A DNA stretch of 64,000 nt from Boseongicola sp. SB0665_bin_10 (GTDB taxonomy: Bacteria > Pseudomonadota > Alphaproteobacteria > Rhodobacterales > Rhodobacteraceae): NCBI GenBank assembly GCA_009838075.1, contig VXSG01000081.1:1-64000 (forward strand). The letters run 5' to 3'. The number at the start of each line of letters is the position of its first letter. Within the stretch, counting starts at the first letter, position 1. Below the pieces are notes generated by a model. It saw only the letters and a program-made list of their open reading frames with translations. It was not told the DNA's origin and ran no database searches. A program made the translations under genes and the position numbers. This document shows, piece after piece, positions 1 through 6,398 of the stretch.

Positions 1-4
1 ATAC

Positions 5-27
5 GGGGACGGCCCAAAGGCCGCCCC
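5..27 (-). terminator. GC-rich hairpin downstream of the first phage gene
   Basis: GGGG, a bulged A and CGGCC pair with GGCCG and CCCC around a CAAA loop. It lies about 70 nt beyond the stop codon at 98 in the direction of minus-strand transcription. The bases between (about 30-97) are cytosine-rich with several GCCTCGC-like copies. No T-run can be seen because the window ends. Terminator function is inferred only from position and stem strength. Confidence 0.3.
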
Positions 28-97
28 CTCCTTGCCTTGCCGCGCCCAGCCTCGCCAAGCCCCGGCCCGCCTCGCGGTGCCTCGCCCCGCCAGGAAC

Positions 98-691
98 TCA
101 GAACTCCTCGATGCTCTCCGTCACGAAGCGTCCGTAATGACCGGACTTCTCCGGTCGCCAGTCGCCAAGCCCGATCCGCCGTCCGGCGATGTCGAGCCAC
201 ACCGCAAGCTGCCTCTCGTCAACCAGTTCGTCGTCGCATTCGACGGTGAACGTCACGGCCCATTCGTCGAACTTCGCCCGCGTCCGCAGAATGCGGTTGC
301 GCTGCACGACTACGCCGGTCGTGAACTGCACGGTCTTGCACAGTTCCTCGACAGTTTCGCCGAGGGACGTGTCGTAGTCGAAGGACTCCACCCTGTCCAC
401 GATCAGTCCCTCGCGGACCTGCGGCCCCTGCTTCAGCTTCCGCGCCCCGGTCTCGATGGTGGCCCTCAATGCTGATGCCGGGACTGTCGGCGCTCCGTCC
501 GCGTCGAGCCAGAGCGACGTGAGCGTTTCAAGCTCGCGGAGCCGCGCATCGTCGGCTTCCGTCCGGTTCTTGCCGCGCTTGCTGGCGATTTCCGCCTTCT
601 CGATGTTGGCGGGCGACCGGTTGTCTATCCCTGCCGCGCCGTTGTGCATGATGAGGGGCGACATCCCCTTGATCCTGATTCTGTATCGCAT
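98..691 (-). CDS. Conserved phage protein, MHN...GLGDWRP family
   Basis: The 197-residue protein opens with MRYRIRIKGMSPLIMHNG and ends with a glycine-containing motif, GLGDWRPEKSGHYGRF. I recognise this pattern from conserved hypothetical proteins of many phages and prophages but know no assigned function. A purine-rich GGGGGAG lies 11 nt before the ATG. It is the last gene of the leftward block, after the recombinase, and an 11-codon leader frame precedes it. The predicted beta-rich layout with a terminal glycine-rich loop vaguely recalls RAMP/Cas7-type folds; this is an untested guess. No signal peptide or membrane segment is seen. Confidence 0.75.
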   Translation of the reverse strand: MRYRIRIKGMSPLIMHNGAAGIDNRSPANIEKAEIASKRGKNRTEADDARLRELETLTSLWLDADGAPTVPASALRATIETGARKLKQGPQVREGLIVDRVESFDYDTSLGETVEELCKTVQFTTGVVVQRNRILRTRAKFDEWAVTFTVECDDELVDERQLAVWLDIAGRRIGLGDWRPEKSGHYGRFVTESIEEF

Positions 692-697
692 TGCGAA

Positions 698-733
698 TCA
701 CGCTCCCCCATTGCCGGAAACCTGTCGTGTCAT
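698..733 (-). CDS. Possible 11-codon leader peptide
   Basis: An ATG preceded by AAGGGAGG at ideal spacing opens the frame MTRQVSGNGGA followed by TGA, ending 7 nt before the start of the next gene. The Shine-Dalgarno is stronger than that of the following gene, so it may serve translational coupling or regulation. It could also be chance. There is no homology evidence. Confidence 0.25.
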   Translation of the reverse strand: MTRQVSGNGGA

Positions 734-757
734 CGGGTATCCTCCCTTGATTGATTC

Positions 758-1693
758 TCACAGATACCGCAAGGCTTCGGCGGCGTTCTCGTTGCGACCG
801 TACTTGGCGACCATTCTTGACGAGTTCCAGCGCCCCTGCCGCATGATCGCCGCGCCCGGAGCCTGGTTCCGCAGCATCGTGATCGCCATGCCGACCCGCC
901 CGGAGTGGCCGGAAAAGCCGTCCCCGAGACCTGCCGCCTTTGCGCGGTCGGCCACGCGCCTGGCAATCTGCCGGTCGGACAGGCCGAACACCGGTCCCTG
1001 CCGGTCCCGGCCTTGCAGTTCAGCCCACCGCTCCAGATCGCGCATCGCCGACACGGTGACGGCCACGACCGCCCCGGTGCCTTCCTGGTCGGTTTTCGAC
1101 CGGTCGATGGTGAGCCGTCCGCTTCCGTCCGGCTGGCCCGCGACGTGCGACCAGTCGAGCGCGGCGGCTTCGGAGCGGCGAAGTCCGGCGCAGGCCATGA
1201 GGGACACAATGGCCATGTCCCGCGCCTTCGCAGGCGTCTCCCGGCCTCCGAGAGCCTGCCGGATCGCGTCCACCGCCTCGACGGTCAGCGCCGCCGCCTG
1301 GCGCTGGGTGCGGCCTTCCTGTGCCGCCTGGCGCACGAGGCCCTGCATGGCGATCCTGACGACGCGGGACACGCACGGGTTCTCGTGGCCCGCCGTGTCG
1401 TGCGCCGCCGCGATGGCCGCGACCGCCAGTCTCAGGGACGACACGGACAGGCCGCTTTCCGCCCTGGACGCGAGGAACAGCGCCACGGCGTCCGGCTGCG
1501 CGGGGATGGCCGCTGCGCCGTGCTCGGCTGCCCACCCCTCCCACTTCCTCCAGGCGACGCGGTAGGCCCGGACGGTCGCCGGTGCCTTGCTGTCGCGGAT
1601 CGCGGCTTCCAGTCGCTCGGAGACGTTGCTCTCGACCGCGACTGCGGTCCCGCCGCCATTGACTTGCGGCGTCGGATGATCGAATCCTGTCAT
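758..1693 (-). CDS. Tyrosine recombinase (phage integrase family, XerD-like)
   Basis: 311 residues. An N-terminal SAM-like core-binding domain (about residues 20-120) precedes the catalytic domain. Visible active-site elements are the first Arg in AGLRRSEAAAL, a Lys in SKTDQ, the His-x-x-Arg box in SGHSGRVGMA, a Trp replacing the second His in GRWNSSRM, and the Tyr in VAKYGRN. The start at 1693 is chosen because AGGAGG lies 8 nt upstream; a 19-codon longer frame lacks this. It is distinct from the P4-type integrase at 30302-31477, so the prophage has two tyrosine recombinases. It lies beside the dyad at 1982-2014, whose partner is at 4013-4045, and might act on such sites (inference). It could also be a resolvase. 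Confidence 0.88.
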   Translation of the reverse strand: MTGFDHPTPQVNGGGTAVAVESNVSERLEAAIRDSKAPATVRAYRVAWRKWEGWAAEHGAAAIPAQPDAVALFLASRAESGLSVSSLRLAVAAIAAAHDTAGHENPCVSRVVRIAMQGLVRQAAQEGRTQRQAAALTVEAVDAIRQALGGRETPAKARDMAIVSLMACAGLRRSEAAALDWSHVAGQPDGSGRLTIDRSKTDQEGTGAVVAVTVSAMRDLERWAELQGRDRQGPVFGLSDRQIARRVADRAKAAGLGDGFSGHSGRVGMAITMLRNQAPGAAIMRQGRWNSSRMVAKYGRNENAAEALRYL

Positions 1694-2050
1694 GTGGTTG
1701 CTCCTCCTGTGAGCATTTGGGCGAGGGCAGCGCAGATGCCCTTGCCACACACCCGGTTAACGGACACGTTGTCAAGCAGGAATTTCCGTTGCGCCGATGC
1801 CTTGGCGAACGGAAGGGGACTTTCTCTGAATCTCTGAAGACTTGTTTGCAACGGCCCGGCACTTGCCCTACATGGCCCGGCCCGCGTCATCATTGGCTGC
1901 CACATCGGCTGTGTGGAGCGGGCAGGGAAGGGGCGGCGGTCATGCACGAACCCGCCGCCCCTTTCGCGAACCCACGGAAGGTTTCTGAAACAAGCTCCGC
2001 GCTTATGTCAGAAAACCACTCAACTTTTTAGATAGGTTCATCGGGGACCG
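1694..2050. other. Intergenic region upstream of the recombinase gene
   Basis: No convincing gene. On the minus strand a TTGACA (plus-strand 1770-1775) could be a -35 box for the recombinase, but there is no good -10 at 17 nt spacing. The dyad at 1982-2014 is the only clear structure. Confidence 0.5.
1982..2014. repeat. Dyad D2, sister of the dyad at 4013-4045
   Basis: TTTCTGAAAC (1982-1991), a 13-nt spacer and ATGTCAGAAA (2005-2014). The geometry, 10-13-10, is exactly that of the dyad at 4013-4045; the right arm is identical and the left arm matches 7 of 10. The two copies are in direct orientation and bracket the five small genes at 2051-3941. Confidence 0.6.
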
Positions 2051-2323
2051 TCATCCCGCGTCTCCAAAACCGTCATAAGGTCTTCGACGCCGGACCTCCG
2101 TCAAAGCCTTGCATATCTTCTCAATCATGGAATTCTTGACATGGAAATGCTGGACGGCGTAGTCCTCACCTTTCCTCTCGCCCGTCTTGGAGTCAACGCA
2201 GACTTCGGCCTCAGCGATGATCGAGAACTCGATCCCGTCCTTCACGGCCCGGATGTCGTCAAGCTCCCATATCCCGTCACCTGGAAGCCGGATGATTTCG
2301 GGAATCTCGTATGTCTGGGTCAT
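2051..2323 (-). CDS. Small phage protein, unknown function
   Basis: 90 residues beginning MTQTYEIPEIIRLPGDG. The start at 2323 is chosen because it forms an ATGA overlap with the stop of the upstream gene; the longer frame would run back through that gene. The protein is soluble, charged and mixed alpha/beta by eye, with no motif I recognise. It is last in the cassette of five small genes between the two dyads. Confidence 0.6.
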   Translation of the reverse strand: MTQTYEIPEIIRLPGDGIWELDDIRAVKDGIEFSIIAEAEVCVDSKTGERKGEDYAVQHFHVKNSMIEKICKALTEVRRRRPYDGFGDAG

Positions 2324-2826
2324 GCCGCTGCCCGACCAAGGCGCGGGTTCATTATAGGATCGCCGCTCGAAAACCTGAACAGTTGCCAATCTTCGGCGTA
2401 AATGTCCTTCGGAAGCGGCATCCACGTCATGTCAATGACATCCTCCGCAACGCCGGGCCGCTCTGCCGAAAACTTCGGATGGCCATTCGTGGTCCTGTCA
2501 AGAAAGACGCAAAACCCCGAACCGTCGGCCTCCCAAGTCCTGCGATGGACGCAGAAGTCCTCCTTCATCGCCTTGAGCGCCGTCTCGAAGCCAAACAGGC
2601 CAGGGTAAGGGTCCTGGCCTCCAACCGGCTCCACCATCGCCGTCGAATATGTCCCGTCCCTGTTCGGAACCTTTTGAACATTGCGTTGCGCCTCGATCTT
2701 GCCCAGCTTCGGAAACACGACCCTCTCAAGCTCGTGCACTTGTTGTCGAAGGGACGCAATCTCTCTCAAAACGTCCACCTGTGGCGCGATACCCAACGCC
2801 ACGCCCGAATGAATTCCACCTGTCAT
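2320..2826 (-). CDS. Phage protein with N-terminal coiled coil, unknown function
   Basis: 168 residues. Residues about 17-50 (heptads around REIASLRQQVHELERVV) look like a short coiled coil, suggesting oligomerisation. The remainder is globular with many aromatics. It overlaps both neighbours by ATGA (2320-2323 and 2823-2826), so it is translationally coupled within the cassette. I recognise no family. Confidence 0.6.
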   Translation of the reverse strand: MTGGIHSGVALGIAPQVDVLREIASLRQQVHELERVVFPKLGKIEAQRNVQKVPNRDGTYSTAMVEPVGGQDPYPGLFGFETALKAMKEDFCVHRRTWEADGSGFCVFLDRTTNGHPKFSAERPGVAEDVIDMTWMPLPKDIYAEDWQLFRFSSGDPIMNPRLGRAAA

Positions 2827-3083
2827 GTTTCTTCCTCCATGTTGTCCCTGTCCGGCAGGAACTTGAGCGCGTGGGCATACAGTTCGCTTCCTTGCCGCGA
2901 TCCAGTCTTGGCGTTCGCCGCCACCAGGCGGGCGAACTCCTCGACCACATCCGAACGGATGTAGACATTGCGGGGACCGTCATCGATAGCAATGTCGTCA
3001 GTCCAGTAGCCTCGCCATCCGTGCGGAATCCCGCCCGTCGCGTAGATGCGTTCCGGCATGTCGATGTCAGTCTGACGTGCCAT
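2823..3083 (-). CDS. Small phage protein, ERIYATGG type
   Basis: 86 residues. The N-terminal PERIYATGGIPHGWRGYW pattern is common in short phage proteins of unknown role. It is soluble, with no membrane segment. It overlaps the preceding gene by 17 nt and the next by ATGA. Confidence 0.6.
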   Translation of the reverse strand: MARQTDIDMPERIYATGGIPHGWRGYWTDDIAIDDGPRNVYIRSDVVEEFARLVAANAKTGSRQGSELYAHALKFLPDRDNMEEET

Positions 3084-3426
3084 GCCCGCCCAACTCCTCC
3101 AGCTTCCTCAGCTTGAGGCTTACCCTCTCGATCCGCTGGCTGTCCATGGCCCTGTTGCTGACTGCCGCCCATTTCATTATCGCGCCGTCGCCATTCAGAA
3201 TCAGAAACGTGACCGACCCGAAGCCTATCTTGGTTATCACCGCACGGGTGCCATTGAGATACACTTCCTCTCTTTCCGAGTAGCCAGACAGCTTCAGCCG
3301 CGCCCAGGTGGCCACGCCCAGGGAGAACTGGTAAAGGAACGCCCCGAACGTGACCGCGATCACCAAGGCCACCAGGGGTTCCAGGAAGTGGCCGAACTGC
3401 CAGCTAATGTCGTTGAACTGGTTCAT
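3067..3426 (-). CDS. Single-pass membrane protein with MscS-like beta domain
   Basis: 119 residues. Residues about 16-40 form one transmembrane helix (LVALVIAVTFGAFLYQF). After it comes EEVYLNGTRAVITKIGF, a TFLILNGDG turn and a VSN-x7-RIER stretch, which by pattern resembles the beta domain of small mechanosensitive channels (short hydrophobic strands, a conserved G, a PN-like loop). In MscS this domain lies on the cytoplasmic side after the pore helix; here only one helix precedes it. It could instead be a lysis-related or superinfection membrane protein. The gene overlaps the next by 4 nt and the preceding by 17 nt. Confidence 0.6.
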   Translation of the reverse strand: MNQFNDISWQFGHFLEPLVALVIAVTFGAFLYQFSLGVATWARLKLSGYSEREEVYLNGTRAVITKIGFGSVTFLILNGDGAIMKWAAVSNRAMDSQRIERVSLKLRKLEELGGHGTSD

Positions 3427-3941
3427 GCCACCTTCAGTTCCTCAAGCAGGTCTCCGAGGATCGCCCTCGTCTTCCTCTTGCTCCGGGTCCGGGCGAGGCT
3501 GTCCACCTTGTCCTCTGCTGCCGCCTTGGCCTCTTCCGGCGTGACGGCGGGCGTTGCCTGGACCGCAGGTTCGGGAACAGGCTCTCCCCCCTCGAACCTC
3601 TTGTAGAACGCCGCCTTGGCACCGGCCATGTGTCCCTCGAAATCATCCGAGTTGCGGGCTTCATTGAAGGCCGCCATGTATTCGTGCGAGGACTGCCAGG
3701 TGTCGTTCTTCCAGTGCCCGACCGTGGTGGCCAGATTCTCTTCCAGCCCCGCGAGGGAGGAAATCTGGTTGAGGCGCAGCGTGGAAACTTCCCGGAGGTA
3801 TCTGTCCAGGTTCCCCCATTCGGCGGCCTGCCTCTCGTTGTCCGTCATGGCGTCGATCCGGGCCACAACCTCCGCATGGGTGCGCCGCGCCTCCGCCTCG
3901 AACTCCGCCTGCGTGGCGGTCCTTGCGTCAAAGTCGCTCAT
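3423..3941 (-). CDS. Helical phage protein, unknown function
   Basis: 172 residues, mainly alpha-helical and acidic, with a basic C-terminus (RTRSKRKTR) and a Pro/Ala-rich linker near residues 120-140. The start at 3941 is preferred over an ATG six codons upstream because AGGAG lies 8 nt before it. It is the first gene of the five-gene cassette, about 70 nt beyond dyad D1. It could be a virion-associated or chaperone-like protein; nothing decides this. Confidence 0.6.
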   Translation of the reverse strand: MSDFDARTATQAEFEAEARRTHAEVVARIDAMTDNERQAAEWGNLDRYLREVSTLRLNQISSLAGLEENLATTVGHWKNDTWQSSHEYMAAFNEARNSDDFEGHMAGAKAAFYKRFEGGEPVPEPAVQATPAVTPEEAKAAAEDKVDSLARTRSKRKTRAILGDLLEELKVA

Positions 3942-4012
3942 GTCTGTTTCTCCTGTCATCCCATGTCATTGAAACGGTCCAACCCTGCATTCCCAGGTCA
4001 AAAACGAATGGC

Positions 4013-4045
4013 TTTCTGACATAGCGGCGGGCGTCATGTCAGAAA
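4013..4045. repeat. Dyad D1, perfect 10-bp inverted repeat
   Basis: TTTCTGACAT (4013-4022) and ATGTCAGAAA (4036-4045) are perfect complements around a 13-nt GC-rich loop, ending one base before the stop codon of the receptor-binding gene. On the minus strand a short T-run (GTTTTT) follows about 9 nt after the stem, so it could terminate late transcription. Its near copy at 1982-2014 argues for a shared function. Confidence 0.65.
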
Positions 4046-4046
4046 C

Positions 4047-5771
4047 TCAGTCGAAGGCGATGCTGCCACTTGCGCCCGGAGACGCAATTCCAGCATCCCA
4101 AGTCCCGTCGGAAAAGCCGCCAGTTCGCTTGAATATCCTGGCTCCGCCGTTTTGCATGGCATAGAGATTGTCATCGTGGTCAAGGGCTATCTCGGTGAGA
4201 TTGATGCCTGTCGGGGGATCAATGTATGAGAAAGTCGAGTCGGCAGCGGAACGCCTGCCTATGCTTTTGGGGTGGGGAAGCTGAAAACTGGAAAAATAGA
4301 TGTTGTCCTGGGAATCAACCGCGACATCGAGTATTCCGCTTACCCCACTGTTCACACGAAACAGTTCGCTTAACGAAGCATTCGCGCCACCTACGACGGA
4401 AGCTGCCGATCTCAAGACCCTGTTAACGTCGTTGTTTCCAGAATACGCAAAAATAAGGTGGCCATGACTGTCAATGTCAAACCCTGCCCAAATGCCAGCG
4501 CCTAAGTTGGCAACAGAAAAGGAAATGGTTCTTTGCGTCCATGTCCCTGATGGCGATCTCGTGTAATACCTATCAGCGCCTAAACCATTAGGAGTCACGA
4601 GGGCGTGCAAGGTTCCCCCGGAGTCAAATCGGATATTTCTTGGCCCGTAATTGATCCGACCGTTTGCCGGTGCGGCAACCGGATTCCCAAAACTTGCATT
4701 GACCCATTCGGCAACAGTCGAATACCCGTCTTCCATCTTGTAAATCGTGTAAGGCGTTCGGGAACTGGAGATAAAACCGGTAGCATACAGGTTCCCCCGG
4801 CTCCGCCCGGTCGTCACCTGCACAGTCGAGGACCACCCGCTAGGCCCGCTTGCGTTCCGTGACTGCACCTGCACGTCATAGGTCGAGTTCGGGTCCGCCC
4901 CGTTCGCCGTGTAGCTCGTGCTCGTCAGGCCGGTGATCGTCGTCCAGTTTGTCTCCGTGCTCTTCTTGTAGCGGACCTCGTAGCTCGTGGCCCGCGCCGC
5001 CGCGTTCCACGTCGCCCGGACCCGCTGCTGCGTGTTGGCGTTGTAGTAGCTGGCTGAAAGGCTCAGTCCGGTCGGAACCGCAGGAAGCGTCAGGGCGAAT
5101 GCCAGCGCCACCGTCACGCTCGCCACGGAACCGTAGTCCGCGCCGCTCGGATCGAGCGTCAGCGTCCCGGTCGCGTTCGCGCCCGCCGTTGCGCTCACCG
5201 TCACGATCTGCTGCGCGTTCCAGTTCATGGCCGTGAAGGTCAGGCTGCTTTCGTCCACGCTGAACCTGTCCGAGTCCTCGCTGACGGCCACGGTCACGTC
5301 CCCGCCGACAGGCTCCGAGGACAGGCGGACGCCGATTGTCCGGCTCAGCGTCGTGCTGTCAAAGCTCAAGCTTGGGTCGGACACCCGGAGGCGCTTCTGC
5401 GTCGTGTCCTCGACCACGACCGCGATTGCCGTTGAATCGTCGTAGCCGCCGCCCGTGGCGAACAGGGTGACGCTCGCGTTCTCGTCCCTCGCATCCGCGT
5501 CGGCGACGCCGGTCACGGTCACGGTCTGCCGGGTGCCGAAGTCGTTCTCGTCGAAAGTGAGCGACGACTTGTTGACAGTGGCCTCTCCCGTGGCCGTGCT
5601 CGCGACCTGGACAGTTACGGTCTGGCCGGTCCTTGGCCGTTCGGAGAGCCACACGTCGAACGTCGCAGTCTCGCCTTCCCTGACGGTCAGCGACCCTCTT
5701 GACACCCTGATGATCCTTTCGGCGCGGGGCGTGACCACCAAGGCCCGCCGGATGTGGGCTTGCAGCGGCAT
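4047..5771 (-). CDS. Tail fibre / receptor-binding protein with Calx-beta-like and FN3 domains
   Basis: 574 residues. The start at 5771 forms a TGATG overlap with the upstream fibre gene. Residues about 25-120 and 130-215 are two beta-sandwich repeats of the LTVREGETATFDVWLSERP type (Calx-beta-like, common in surface adhesins). Residues about 225-320 are a fibronectin type III domain (YEVRYKKSTETNWTTITGL). The rest, about 330-574, has repeated D-(S/H)-x-(D/G)-N-(I/L)-Y-F/A strands resembling NHL or propeller blades. This suggests binding to a cell-surface glycan or protein. Position after the ejection proteins and beside another fibre gene supports a distal tail location. Confidence 0.8.
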   Translation of the reverse strand: MPLQAHIRRALVVTPRAERIIRVSRGSLTVREGETATFDVWLSERPRTGQTVTVQVASTATGEATVNKSSLTFDENDFGTRQTVTVTGVADADARDENASVTLFATGGGYDDSTAIAVVVEDTTQKRLRVSDPSLSFDSTTLSRTIGVRLSSEPVGGDVTVAVSEDSDRFSVDESSLTFTAMNWNAQQIVTVSATAGANATGTLTLDPSGADYGSVASVTVALAFALTLPAVPTGLSLSASYYNANTQQRVRATWNAAARATSYEVRYKKSTETNWTTITGLTSTSYTANGADPNSTYDVQVQSRNASGPSGWSSTVQVTTGRSRGNLYATGFISSSRTPYTIYKMEDGYSTVAEWVNASFGNPVAAPANGRINYGPRNIRFDSGGTLHALVTPNGLGADRYYTRSPSGTWTQRTISFSVANLGAGIWAGFDIDSHGHLIFAYSGNNDVNRVLRSAASVVGGANASLSELFRVNSGVSGILDVAVDSQDNIYFSSFQLPHPKSIGRRSAADSTFSYIDPPTGINLTEIALDHDDNLYAMQNGGARIFKRTGGFSDGTWDAGIASPGASGSIAFD

Positions 5772-6397
5772 CAGCCGTGTCCCTTGGCTATGCCGATGAA
5801 CTGCATCTTGCTGTTGCGGTAGAGAAAGCTCAGCGTGTCGGACTTGTTTGCAGCGGACGAAAGGGCGGGGCTTCCTTCCTCTCCGAAGTCGAAGTCGCTG
5901 CCGTAGACAAGCGACCGCCCACCGGTCGCGTCCTGCACCACGGTCAGGATGTAGGCTCCGCCGACCACCGGATTGGCCGGGTTGGCCAGCGTCCTGTTGC
6001 CGCCGAGGGTGACTTCCGCGACAGGGTTGGCTTCCAGGTCCCATGCAATGCTCGCGCCGTCCGTCAACGTGCCCTGCGACGGTTGCAACGAGTTCTCAAG
6101 CGCAGTCACGTCAGCCGTGATCTTGCTCTTGACCTGGCCCCACGCCCCATAATCCGTGTCGGCTGCCGCGTTCGCAACGCCGGTGTGACGCTGCCCGTTC
6201 ATCGGCAGGGCAGAGGTTGGCGAGTTCTGGCCGTCCCGAGTGATGCAGTTCTCAAGACCGTTGGCCAGGTCCTCGTCATGATTGTCGTGATCGTCGGTCC
6301 TGATCTTGCGGGCCGCCGCCTTCGCAGCCGCCCAGGTCGTCGGGCCGTTCGTCGTTCCGTTCGAGCGGCGGAACTGACCGCTTCCGTTCCACGGCAT
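5771..6397 (-). CDS. Tail fibre-like phage protein
   Basis: 208 residues from the ATG at 6397, just after the stop of the upstream gene; a 15-codon extension would overlap that gene. The N-terminal half is polar with NGT and TDDHDNHDEDL stretches; the middle carries VANAAADTDY and ALENSLQPS. The C-terminal half (GASIAWDLEANPVAEVTLGGNRTL) is a beta-rich module often seen at the end of phage tail or baseplate fibres. The stop overlaps the start of the receptor-binding gene, so the two are probably co-translated and may form one fibre. Confidence 0.7.
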   Translation of the reverse strand: MPWNGSGQFRRSNGTTNGPTTWAAAKAAARKIRTDDHDNHDEDLANGLENCITRDGQNSPTSALPMNGQRHTGVANAAADTDYGAWGQVKSKITADVTALENSLQPSQGTLTDGASIAWDLEANPVAEVTLGGNRTLANPANPVVGGAYILTVVQDATGGRSLVYGSDFDFGEEGSPALSSAANKSDTLSFLYRNSKMQFIGIAKGHG

Positions 6398-6398
6398 G

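Noticed and set aside
1770..1775. TTGACA upstream of the recombinase as a third leaderless-type promoter
   Set aside because: No TATAAT-like box at 16-18 nt, and the gene has a good Shine-Dalgarno.
1..2050. Left prophage attachment site as a repeat of the tRNA-Phe 3' end
   Set aside because: I found no copy of the tRNA 3' segment in the left part, so the site must be outside.
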